A stretch of 38,512 nucleotides of DNA from Spirosoma fluviale (GTDB lineage Bacteria > Bacteroidota > Bacteroidia > Cytophagales > Spirosomataceae), in contig CAMBGA010000007.1 in NCBI GenBank assembly GCA_945866095.1, forward strand, positions 1-38,512, given 5' to 3'. Made by a program: the position numbers and the translations under genes. This document shows positions 25,898 to 33,332 of the stretch, piece by piece; within the stretch, counting starts at the first letter, position 1; each line of letters starts with the position of its first letter. The notes beneath the pieces were generated by a model that did no database searches, was not told the DNA's origin, and saw nothing but the letters and a program-made list of their open reading frames with translations.

Positions 25898-27156
25898 ACG
25901 CCAATAATAATCGAATAAATTTTTCTGGAAAGCTCGTATTTAACCATCCATTGTGGTCCATGGTGGCAGCCTTTGGTTGCTATTTTTGTGTGTATGGATT
26001 TAGAAAACCCTTTACAGCAGGTTTATATACGGATCAATTTTGGATCGGGATTCCATGGAAATCAATTTTGATATCTTCTCAAATTGCCGGTTACATGTTA
26101 TCCAAATGGTGCGGAATATTCATCGTTTCTGGTATTTCATGGGAAAAAAGGACGCGAGCAATTCTCATCAGTATTCTAATCGCAGAATTGGCTTTAGTCG
26201 GTTTTGGACTAGTTCCTAGGCCATACAGTATTCTGTTTTTAGTGATTAATGGATTGCCCCTAGGCATGATTTTTGGGTATATTCAAGGCTTCTTAGAAGG
26301 CAAAAGAAACACCGAATTATTTATAGCGGCGCTAGGCAGTAGCTTTATATTAGCCGATGGTGTTTCTAAATCAGTGGGTACCTGGTTATTAAATATATCG
26401 GTAACTGAACATTGGATGCCTTCGTTGGCAGGGTTGATTTACACTTTGCCTTTCATATTTTTTGTGTGGATGTTGACAAAAATTCCCAAGCCCACTGAGC
26501 AGGATAAGCAGGACCGCGCAGAGAGGCCAGCTATGACACAGCAAGATCGCATCGCGCTGATCAAAGAGTTGTGGCCCGGTATTCTGTGCATTAGTTTGTT
26601 GTATTTGTTTGCTTCACTTTTAAGGGGAGTTCGCTCTGATTTTGCCCCTGAAATATGGAAATATTTAGGCTTTGTTGGCAACGCCTCCATTTATGCTCAA
26701 ACGGAAATTTGGGTCACCGTGGGAATATTAATCATCAATGGCAGCCTTGTACTAATCAAGAAAAATCACATTGCCTTTTTTATCAGCATGTCAGCCATCG
26801 CAACAGGCTATCTATTTTTGCTTATTGCAGGAGTGTGGGGGGTGAATCACTTGGATCCGTTTTGGTTAATTGTGTTGACGGGATTTGGTATCTATTTGCC
26901 TTATTTGACGATAACCACCTCCGTATTTGAGCGAATGATTGCCATTACCAGACATAAGGCTAACATAGGCTTCTTGATGTACATTGTGGACTCGATTGGG
27001 TACTTAGGCTACAATGTGCTCTTGCTCTTCACGGGCTTTATATTGCCTAATTTAAACCTGCCATCTTTATTCTTCACTTGGATTCTGATACTAGGCATTG
27101 TAGGTCTTATGATAAGTAGTTTGTCAAGTTTATATTTTTACAGGAGGTTGAAATAA
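25894..27156 (+). CDS. DUF5690-type MFS permease, probable organophosphonate transporter
   Basis: 420-residue inner-membrane protein with about 12 hydrophobic helices in two halves joined by a charged loop (residues 196-225). It resembles the uncharacterised Bacteroidota DUF5690 family. The sequence recalls the organophosphate:phosphate antiporters GlpT and UhpT: YGFRKPF in helix 1 (Arg37, as YLVRKNF in GlpT with Arg45), GYMLSK in helix 2, and FASLLRGVRSDFAPEIW in helix 7 (Arg244, like GlpT Arg269 in YLLRYG...DWSPTYL). Both arginines bind the phosphate group in GlpT. Coupling by ATGA overlap to the PhnZ-type gene suggests it brings phosphonates into the cytoplasm. Specificity and direction are inferred. 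Confidence 0.85.
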   Translation: MNANNNRINFSGKLVFNHPLWSMVAAFGCYFCVYGFRKPFTAGLYTDQFWIGIPWKSILISSQIAGYMLSKWCGIFIVSGISWEKRTRAILISILIAELALVGFGLVPRPYSILFLVINGLPLGMIFGYIQGFLEGKRNTELFIAALGSSFILADGVSKSVGTWLLNISVTEHWMPSLAGLIYTLPFIFFVWMLTKIPKPTEQDKQDRAERPAMTQQDRIALIKELWPGILCISLLYLFASLLRGVRSDFAPEIWKYLGFVGNASIYAQTEIWVTVGILIINGSLVLIKKNHIAFFISMSAIATGYLFLLIAGVWGVNHLDPFWLIVLTGFGIYLPYLTITTSVFERMIAITRHKANIGFLMYIVDSIGYLGYNVLLLFTGFILPNLNLPSLFFTWILILGIVGLMISSLSSLYFYRRLK

Positions 27157-27225
27157 TCAATTTAAATAGCTGGTTCAAAATAACAGAGAATTAAAGATGG
27201 CTATCCTCAGACAATTATAAACAGA

Positions 27226-27253
27226 AATGCCGCAAGGAAACCCCCGCGGCATT
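27226..27253. terminator. weak hairpin between convergent genes
   Basis: An eight-base-pair GC-containing stem (27226-27233 with 27246-27253) and a 12-base loop lies between the convergent permease and lipoprotein genes. A modest U-rich stretch follows only on the minus strand, so it may serve mainly the lipoprotein transcript. Confidence 0.5.
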
Positions 27254-27278
27254 ATCAATAATACACCAATATAAAATT

Positions 27279-27827
27279 TTAAAGTCCTAGGGAAGAAACC
27301 CAAGTCCTTTTTTGTTTGTCATATTTCAATGTGGAATCTGGCCATTCCACATAATGTTTCATGGCAAGATATTTAGTCAATGAGCCAGTTTTACCTAGTT
27401 CCCGGAATAAAAATCCACCACGTTCCTTTACTGTTTCTTCATCAAAATGAGGCGTATTCGCTACCTCTTCGAATTGATCTATTTCAGTAGAATTTGGTTT
27501 TAAAGTAAACGTGCCAATAACCCCTCTACGTAAATCTTTGAGTCCAGCTACCGGCCTACTAATTAAATAGGTATAAACTCCACTCGTGTCTTTGGTCAAA
27601 TGAACAAACCGAAAAAAGGGTAATCTATTTACATATTCTGCACGAAACCGTGCTTGATACTTCGTAGAATCTGTCGCATAAAGCGCTTTTTCACTGATAA
27701 TGCTGATGATATTGGTGAGTAAGGTATCCCGCTCTGAATCAGAAAAATAATAGGCAGCTTCATCTTTCGAATGACAACCTGCAATGCCAAAAAAACTAAT
27801 AATTAAGTAAAAAAGTATTCTCTTCAT
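27279..27827 (-). CDS. small lipoprotein of unknown function
   Basis: 182 residues. A lipoprotein signal ends in GIAGC (Cys18), so the protein is probably anchored in the outer membrane or periplasmic side. The remainder is soluble, with alternating charged and aromatic residues, including RFVHLTKDTSGVYTYLISRP and FEEVANTPHFDEETVKERGG; I do not recognise the family. It is the third gene after a TonB-dependent receptor and a beta-helix lipoprotein on the same strand, separated from the latter by a strong terminator-like hairpin whose edge lies 12 bases before the ATG. It may be an accessory to the receptor system. The pattern parallels the phytase gene, which also follows a hairpin. Confidence 0.7.
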   Translation of the reverse strand: MKRILFYLIISFFGIAGCHSKDEAAYYFSDSERDTLLTNIISIISEKALYATDSTKYQARFRAEYVNRLPFFRFVHLTKDTSGVYTYLISRPVAGLKDLRRGVIGTFTLKPNSTEIDQFEEVANTPHFDEETVKERGGFLFRELGKTGSLTKYLAMKHYVEWPDSTLKYDKQKRTWVSSLGL

Positions 27828-27838
27828 ATTGGTATAAA

Positions 27839-27869
27839 AAAAGGCTGCACGGTAAACGTGCAGCCTTTT
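27839..27869 (-). terminator. hairpin terminator between two lipoprotein genes
   Basis: A 13-bp stem (27839-27851 with 27857-27869) with GC-rich core and a five-base loop, followed on the minus strand by a U run. It starts 13 bases after the beta-helix lipoprotein stop and ends 12 bases before the next ATG. Confidence 0.85.
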
Positions 27870-27881
27870 AAAAGTTTGTTC

Positions 27882-29654
27882 TTACTTGATGTAAAGAACT
27901 GAATTCGGGTTGAACTCAGCCCAACCAGCTGTCCAATCAGTACTTTTAAATGCACCAACAAAATCGGTTGCATCAGTATTTGGTAGTGTAGGTAAAGCCG
28001 TTCCGATTAAAGACTCAGATGTACTTGCTGTCAAAGTTAAGGTAGGACGTGCCGACCATAACGCCGAAGAAATTCCAGTGTTAGCAGTAGAAGTCAACAT
28101 CTTATTTCCTGCAATTGCCTTGAACCAATCAGATGCCTTAACGCCAGCACCTATTTCGATAGGTCTTGTAGCTACGGTACCTGTAGCACCCGTTCTTGCA
28201 ATTTGCTCTTCGTCTACTACTGGAACACCAAAACCATATAATCCAGAGTTTAATGATGTAAAGCCTGTAGTTCCCCAACCAGTTGTACCAGCGATTACCA
28301 CATTCTTAACAATTAATTCTCCATTAGCCGCATTCGTCTTCGCCGAACCACGCTGACTGTCAATATATAAACCTGCAGGATATCCTGTCATAAATGTATT
28401 ATATACCTTTACCTTTGCATTACGACGCAATTGAGCTCCGTTCTGGAAGTTGGCATCTAAGTAATCAGATGACTTACCTTTAGCACCAATAATCGAGAAG
28501 TTTACTAAAGTAGCCGAGGTAAATGGTGCTAAGCTTGAACCTGCAGCATCATTATCAATTTCAAAACCATTTGATCCAGAAACGTCAGCCAAATTACCAT
28601 CACGGTAACCTAAACCAAACTGAATAGTACCTGAGTATCCATTATCCATATCAAAATCATCATCTGTACCTTTGAATGCCACTAAATACTTGCAATTCAC
28701 TGTACCACCAAACCACTCAAATGAATCATCTAATCCAAATGATGTCATGATGTATTCAATTTTTGTACCTGATCCTACAGAACCCATCGTCAATGAGTTG
28801 ATCTCTTGATTTGGATTCAATGGAATTCCAGCATACTCAATACGCACATACTTTAAGCTTCCTGAGTTGTCATTAGCAACAGTTCCACCATGGAATCCTT
28901 TATATCCACCCTCTAATTCAGCAACACCTGTCAAGTTGTTAGGAGCTTTACCACAGATAACAACTCCACCCCAATCACCTGGAGAACGTGAGCCAATCCC
29001 TTCAGCTGATGTAAACACAATCGGCTCAGCGACTGTGCCTTCCGCGATCAATTTTGATCCACGTTGTACAACCAAAGTTCCTTTTGTTGCCTTATCCCCA
29101 ATGATAACAGTACCTGCCTGAATGGTTAGTGTAGCTGTTTCAGTAACATTACCAAAAGTTGGTTCTTCGCCTACACGAACATAGCCTTTCAAACGGTAAA
29201 TCTTATCTTTTGTCCAAGTCGTATTAGTTTTTATCACACCTTCCACGTCAATAATCGATTTAGGAGGAACAACAGAAACAGTAACTGGGATAGAAACTAA
29301 AGAAGAAACCTGATTCTTAACATCTGTAACTTGAACTGTAAATGTTACTGATGAACCAACCGTTCCCTCAATCACGTAATCTTTCGAATACTCAGCTGTT
29401 TTCTCGCCAGTGAAAATTTTTGAATCAAATGCAGCACCATTTTTCAAAACAGTAACTGACTTAATACCTGCAGGCGCATTAATAGATGCCTTCACAGTAA
29501 CTGTGGCTCCTGGAATACCAGCTAGTGTACCAGAAGATGAGATAGTTGGAGCTGGAAAAACCTCTTCTTCCTTTTGGCAACCCGCTAATGTTACTACCGC
29601 GATAGCTAACATAGCGAAAACTTTAAACATGTTTGTTTGTAAGCGTTTCATCAC
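27882..29654 (-). CDS. surface lipoprotein with Ig-like and beta-helix regions
   Basis: 590 residues. The signal ends in VTLAGC (Cys26), a lipoprotein cleavage site. Residues 30-135 look like a beta-sandwich (hydrophobic-polar alternation, GTVGSSVTFTVQVTDVKN). From about 150 onward runs a parallel beta-helix: TLTIQAGTVIIGDKATKG, LVVQRGSKLIAEGT, PIVFTSAEGIGSRSPGDWGG, SLKYVRIEYAG, with Asn/Gly turns. Such proteins sit beside TonB-dependent receptors across Bacteroidota, and this one follows its receptor by 38 bases. It occupies the position SusD would take and may capture ligand, but it is not a SusD homologue. Substrate is unknown. No catalytic residues are evident. Confidence 0.8.
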   Translation of the reverse strand: MMKRLQTNMFKVFAMLAIAVVTLAGCQKEEEVFPAPTISSSGTLAGIPGATVTVKASINAPAGIKSVTVLKNGAAFDSKIFTGEKTAEYSKDYVIEGTVGSSVTFTVQVTDVKNQVSSLVSIPVTVSVVPPKSIIDVEGVIKTNTTWTKDKIYRLKGYVRVGEEPTFGNVTETATLTIQAGTVIIGDKATKGTLVVQRGSKLIAEGTVAEPIVFTSAEGIGSRSPGDWGGVVICGKAPNNLTGVAELEGGYKGFHGGTVANDNSGSLKYVRIEYAGIPLNPNQEINSLTMGSVGSGTKIEYIMTSFGLDDSFEWFGGTVNCKYLVAFKGTDDDFDMDNGYSGTIQFGLGYRDGNLADVSGSNGFEIDNDAAGSSLAPFTSATLVNFSIIGAKGKSSDYLDANFQNGAQLRRNAKVKVYNTFMTGYPAGLYIDSQRGSAKTNAANGELIVKNVVIAGTTGWGTTGFTSLNSGLYGFGVPVVDEEQIARTGATGTVATRPIEIGAGVKASDWFKAIAGNKMLTSTANTGISSALWSARPTLTLTASTSESLIGTALPTLPNTDATDFVGAFKSTDWTAGWAEFNPNSVLYIK

Positions 29655-29692
29655 TTTTTAGATTTAATTGTTTGAATTGATTATTTTGTTGT

Positions 29693-32512
29693 TTAATTAA
29701 ATGGAGAAATAATAAGGCCTAGTGAAGCTACGCGCCCCGGTGCGTAGTTTTGTATAATTTGATCTTGGTTGCGATCGAAATTTTGATCTTGGTTTCCGTC
29801 TTGCAAAATGATATTCCCTTGATTTAAAATATCGCTAATACCACCTTTGATCATAATGGCTTTCGTAATCTGCTTGGAAAAATTAAAATCGATCACATTT
29901 CTTGGTATCTCATACCAGTCTGGATAAGGAGCACCAAAGTTGTTACCTACTGCGAAAATACGCTTTCCGATGACATTGTAATTTATATTCAATTGCAAGC
30001 CTTTTTGTGCATCGTTAAAATTAATCCCGGCATTGATGATGTATGGAGACTGCCCTTGAAGCGGTCGGTTATCTGACTGATCAGCTGCTAATTTTTCATC
30101 CAATTTTACGCGGCTATGAATGTACGTTCCGTTCAAAACCAAACTTGTACGACCCAAAATTGAGTTAGGCGAGTTTGCACCTAAATTCTTGCGAATTTCA
30201 GCTTCTAGACCGGTTGAGAATGCCGACTTCGCATTCGAGAAATTCAAAAGGGGATTAGCGCCAGATGCAAAGACTACTTCAATTGGATTTGTAAAATCTT
30301 TGTAGAAGGCCGCGATACTGATTAATTCCGATGGCGTTGGGTAGAATTCATAGCGAAAATCGAAATTATCAATATTGGCATTCTTTAACGTTGGATTACC
30401 AGAAACCGTCCGGTTATTAACGAAATCATAGAAAGAAAAAGGTGCAAGTTCGCGGAATTCAGGACGATTTAAGGTCTTGCCGTACGCTAATCGCAACAAT
30501 GACTTTTCAGTGAAATTATATGTAAGGTTCATGGATGGTAATAAATCCAACCGTGTGTTATCGTAATTGATTGCCTTGCCAACTAAATCAGCAGAATTCA
30601 GTTTTTGACTATTTTGCTCTGCTCTCACACCGGCAATAACATTAAATTTTTTCCCTAGCGCATAATTGGCCGACAAATAACCAGCGAGTAATGTGTTACT
30701 AGCATCGTAGGAGTCATTTGGATTGGTTTGCTCATCTACACGAATACCCGTTCTCGTATTAAAGTTTTGAGCTGAAAACAATTGATCAATGGGTAAAGTG
30801 GTTCGAAAACTGGGCGTAGACTTTACATAACCAATGTTTCGTGCACCAAAATCACGAACCTTATCTTCAAAAAATAAACCTGTTTTTAATTCAAGTTCTT
30901 TACCCTCTTTTAAATCAATTTTCTTCACTGCGTTGAATGCCGCTGTATACGACGACTCCGTCATGTCGATGTACGTTCTTCCTAATACCGTAGTTTGAGC
31001 CGCTCCATTCGGAATGAATAAACTCGCATTAGCCCCGTCGACATTATATCTAAAACGCTTATAATCGGGTTGTTGGCGATATGCTTGATTATAACCCACC
31101 ATCCAGTCAACCTTTAATGTACCCTCCTGCAAATCATGGCGACCGGTTAATTGACCCGTATAAATTCCGCGATATACTTGATCAAACGAACGAATATCCC
31201 AATTCGAACCATTATCAAAACCTGACCGTTGGATATATTGCGTGTTAGCTAATTGGTTAAATAAGTTTTTAAATTCAAGTACAGAACCATTGGCAAATCG
31301 AGCTGACCAGTTGTTTGAAACTCCCAAACGAATCGCATTGGTATATTGATTATCTATAAAATTGAATACTGCATCAGGCTCACCTTTTTTATCGATACCG
31401 ATATTACTGTAACCCCAATCATTCCGCGCCATTTGAAAATTTGAACGCGTATTCGAATAATTAATCGCAGTCACATTTCCCAACTTCGTAGCACCCAAGT
31501 CAAACTTAAATCCACCAGAAAGTGAGGCACGCATATCGGGCATTGCATTAGATTCATCAGTTGTCCAATTATTTTTTAATGATGCACCGATAGCATCTAA
31601 ACCTGCAGAACCCACATTTAATAATGCTGCGCGTGATGTAGGAAAGGAGTTAGGCAAATCAAAGTATCCTTGATTGAATCCAGTCCAAGCTAAATTTGAA
31701 TTTTTAGTGGCAAAGAAAGTAGATCCTGTTGTGCCCTCTCGGTAAGCACTTGAGATATCGAGCGTCAAGAAATTATTTTCGGGAATCGATTTAGTGAAAA
31801 TTTTCACCACACCTCCAGCAAACTCACCTGGAATTTCTGCGGATGGGGATTTAAATACTAAAATACGATCTATTTGGCCAGCTGGAATAATATCAAATGA
31901 AAAAGAACGTACATCTGTTTCCATCGATGGTGCAAAAGCATTATTCAATTGAACCGTATTGTATCGCTCATTCAAACCACGAATGTTGATGAAGCGATCA
32001 CCAAAAATCGTAACACCTGGAACACGTTTCACTACCTCAGCAGCTGTACGGTCTAAGGTTTTGGTGATTTGCGCGGCAGAAATACCACTTACTATTAATT
32101 GGGCTGCCTTGATTTCCGAAATAACGGAGACTTCTGTATTGGTCAATCGCTGAGCGACTACTTTAACTTCAGCTAACGTTGACGATTCTTCTGCAATAGT
32201 TAAATTCAAGTCAGTCACTTGGTCTGCCTCTACTTTAACATTTTCATAAATTTTTGATTGATATCCAACAAAAGAAATCTTTAGCGAATAAGTGCCTACA
32301 GCTAATTTTCCAAAAGTGAAAAAACCATTAATGTCTGTAGCTGCGCCTTTAGTAGATCCTTGTATTAATACAGTAGCCCCAATGATATCTTCTTTGGTCT
32401 TAACATCCTTAATGGTTCCTCTAATTACTCCGGTTTGTTGAGCAAAAGATGCGATGGAAAGAAATAAGAATACGATTGAATAATAATGGGTGCGATTCAT
32501 AATGAAAGTCAT
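29693..32512 (-). CDS. TonB-dependent receptor, third in the window
   Basis: 939-residue outer-membrane transporter. A signal peptide ends near SFAQQ; ATG at codon 5 (32500) is an alternative start. The N-terminal carboxypeptidase-like extension (GVIRGTIKDVKTKEDIIGAT on) is followed by the plug with TAAEVVKRVPGVTIFGDRFI and NIRGLNERYNTVQLNNAF, and a barrel ending YAPGRVASLGLIISPFN. It carries no SusC-type long plug insertion and is paired with a beta-helix lipoprotein instead of SusD. The upstream region contains paired TTAAC repeats that look like a regulator site. Position next to the phosphonate and phytase genes hints at a phosphorus compound, but iron or other ligands are equally possible. 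Confidence 0.9.
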   Translation of the reverse strand: MTFIMNRTHYYSIVFLFLSIASFAQQTGVIRGTIKDVKTKEDIIGATVLIQGSTKGAATDINGFFTFGKLAVGTYSLKISFVGYQSKIYENVKVEADQVTDLNLTIAEESSTLAEVKVVAQRLTNTEVSVISEIKAAQLIVSGISAAQITKTLDRTAAEVVKRVPGVTIFGDRFINIRGLNERYNTVQLNNAFAPSMETDVRSFSFDIIPAGQIDRILVFKSPSAEIPGEFAGGVVKIFTKSIPENNFLTLDISSAYREGTTGSTFFATKNSNLAWTGFNQGYFDLPNSFPTSRAALLNVGSAGLDAIGASLKNNWTTDESNAMPDMRASLSGGFKFDLGATKLGNVTAINYSNTRSNFQMARNDWGYSNIGIDKKGEPDAVFNFIDNQYTNAIRLGVSNNWSARFANGSVLEFKNLFNQLANTQYIQRSGFDNGSNWDIRSFDQVYRGIYTGQLTGRHDLQEGTLKVDWMVGYNQAYRQQPDYKRFRYNVDGANASLFIPNGAAQTTVLGRTYIDMTESSYTAAFNAVKKIDLKEGKELELKTGLFFEDKVRDFGARNIGYVKSTPSFRTTLPIDQLFSAQNFNTRTGIRVDEQTNPNDSYDASNTLLAGYLSANYALGKKFNVIAGVRAEQNSQKLNSADLVGKAINYDNTRLDLLPSMNLTYNFTEKSLLRLAYGKTLNRPEFRELAPFSFYDFVNNRTVSGNPTLKNANIDNFDFRYEFYPTPSELISIAAFYKDFTNPIEVVFASGANPLLNFSNAKSAFSTGLEAEIRKNLGANSPNSILGRTSLVLNGTYIHSRVKLDEKLAADQSDNRPLQGQSPYIINAGINFNDAQKGLQLNINYNVIGKRIFAVGNNFGAPYPDWYEIPRNVIDFNFSKQITKAIMIKGGISDILNQGNIILQDGNQDQNFDRNQDQIIQNYAPGRVASLGLIISPFN

Positions 32513-32567
32513 ATTGTATGATTAATTGGTGTATGGTTTCTAATGTATTGTTTCAAAATATTTGCAA

Positions 32568-32575
32568 CAAAATTA
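32568..32575 (-). promoter_or_regulatory. possible -7 box for the third receptor
   Basis: Reads TAATTTTG on the minus strand, matching TAnnTTTG, 56 bases before the receptor start. The repeat cluster lies about 45 bases further upstream, the right side for an activator. Confidence 0.35.
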
Positions 32576-32619
32576 GCTTAATGAAAATCATCATTCATTA
32601 TGATACCGTTAGTGTACTA

Positions 32620-32666
32620 TTAACAAATGGTTAAAATGATTTGCGTTTATTAACAATTTGTTAACA
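32620..32666. promoter_or_regulatory. paired TTAAC repeats, candidate regulator site
   Basis: Four TTAA(A/C)A-type hexamers start at 32620, 32631, 32650 and 32661, forming two direct repeats each of period 11. The second pair is also a perfect palindrome, TTAACAATTTGTTAA (32650-32664). An 11-base period is typical of OmpR/PhoB-family response regulators, so a phosphate-starvation regulator is a possible binder. AT-richness of the region makes chance similarity a concern. Confidence 0.4.
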
Positions 32667-32884
32667 CAGTCTTTCTTCCCTAATTCTCTTTGCATGATCG
32701 CACATTAGCTTTCCACAAATTCAATTAAATTTTTTGCACAATTCAAAGAAATATAATTTTTTAAAGAAGAATTTTCTTGGAAAATTTAAATTTCTTGCGG
32801 ATTTAATTGGTGGATAATACTAACGTGCTAGTTTTGTTCAAACAAACGGAAATAATTCCGCCTAAGTTTTATAAAAATACGTTT

Positions 32885-33241
32885 ATGAGAAATTTCACTA
32901 ACAAAAATTACATTGCAGCTTTTATGTTGGCTGCCACCATGTCTATCGCTTCTGCCGCCTCCGCCGCAGAATTAACCTCGCCCGTTAACATCGAGCAAGT
33001 GGGTAAAATGAAATTCCTCGTTCGCGCTGAACCGAAATCATCTCTTACTGTAATTATTTATGACACAGAAAATAATATCCTTTATAATGAGCAAATTTCC
33101 AACCAGAAATTATTTAGCTTCTCTGACCTTTCAGATGGAAAATATCGAATGGAAGTATTAGACTCTCGCAAGAAATTAGTTCAATCAAAATCATTTAATA
33201 TCAAAACTGAAGTGAAACGCGACTTAGTTGCGATCCAATAA
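32885..33241 (+). CDS. small exported protein, DUF3244-like
   Basis: 118 residues when started at ATG 32885, which opens with a clear Sec signal peptide (MRNFTNKNYIAAFMLAATMS, cleavage near SAASAAE). A longer frame from TTG 32807 would put 26 polar residues before the signal and is rejected. The mature part, about 90 residues, has alternating strands (LTVIIYDTENNILYNEQ, GKYRMEVLDSRKKLVQSKSF) that resemble small Ig-like DUF3244-type periplasmic proteins. Its function is unknown. It stands alone between the divergent receptor and the helicase gene, and a strong terminator follows at 33266-33290, so it has its own transcript. Confidence 0.7.
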   Translation: MRNFTNKNYIAAFMLAATMSIASAASAAELTSPVNIEQVGKMKFLVRAEPKSSLTVIIYDTENNILYNEQISNQKLFSFSDLSDGKYRMEVLDSRKKLVQSKSFNIKTEVKRDLVAIQ

Positions 33242-33265
33242 TATTTTGAAAAATTAAGGGTATAG

Positions 33266-33290
33266 AGGCGCAGAATATCTGCGCCTTTTT
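33266..33290 (+). terminator. hairpin terminator after the small exported protein gene
   Basis: A nine-base-pair GC-rich stem (33266-33274 with 33278-33286), three-base loop and following T run; 25 bases after the stop codon at 33241. A textbook rho-independent terminator. Confidence 0.9.
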
Positions 33291-33332
33291 CCGTATTTTC
33301 GTGGCCCAATTACACGCGATAAAAAAGAAAAT

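Larger units (their letters stand above)
32513..32884. other. 372-base gap between divergent receptor and small secreted-protein genes
   Basis: Contains the divergent control region. I see no gene: a frame opening with TTG at 32807 merges into the small secreted-protein gene and is not a credible start. It carries a possible -7 box for the receptor at 32568-32575 and the TTAAC repeat cluster at 32620-32666. Confidence 0.5.

Noticed and set aside
27910-28356. 148-codon plus-strand open frame opposite the beta-helix lipoprotein
   Set aside because: Mirror image of a low-complexity repetitive coding sequence, with no recognisable domain or start context.
32807-32884. 26-residue extension from a TTG before the small exported protein
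   Set aside because: It would bury the clear signal peptide that starts at ATG 32885.
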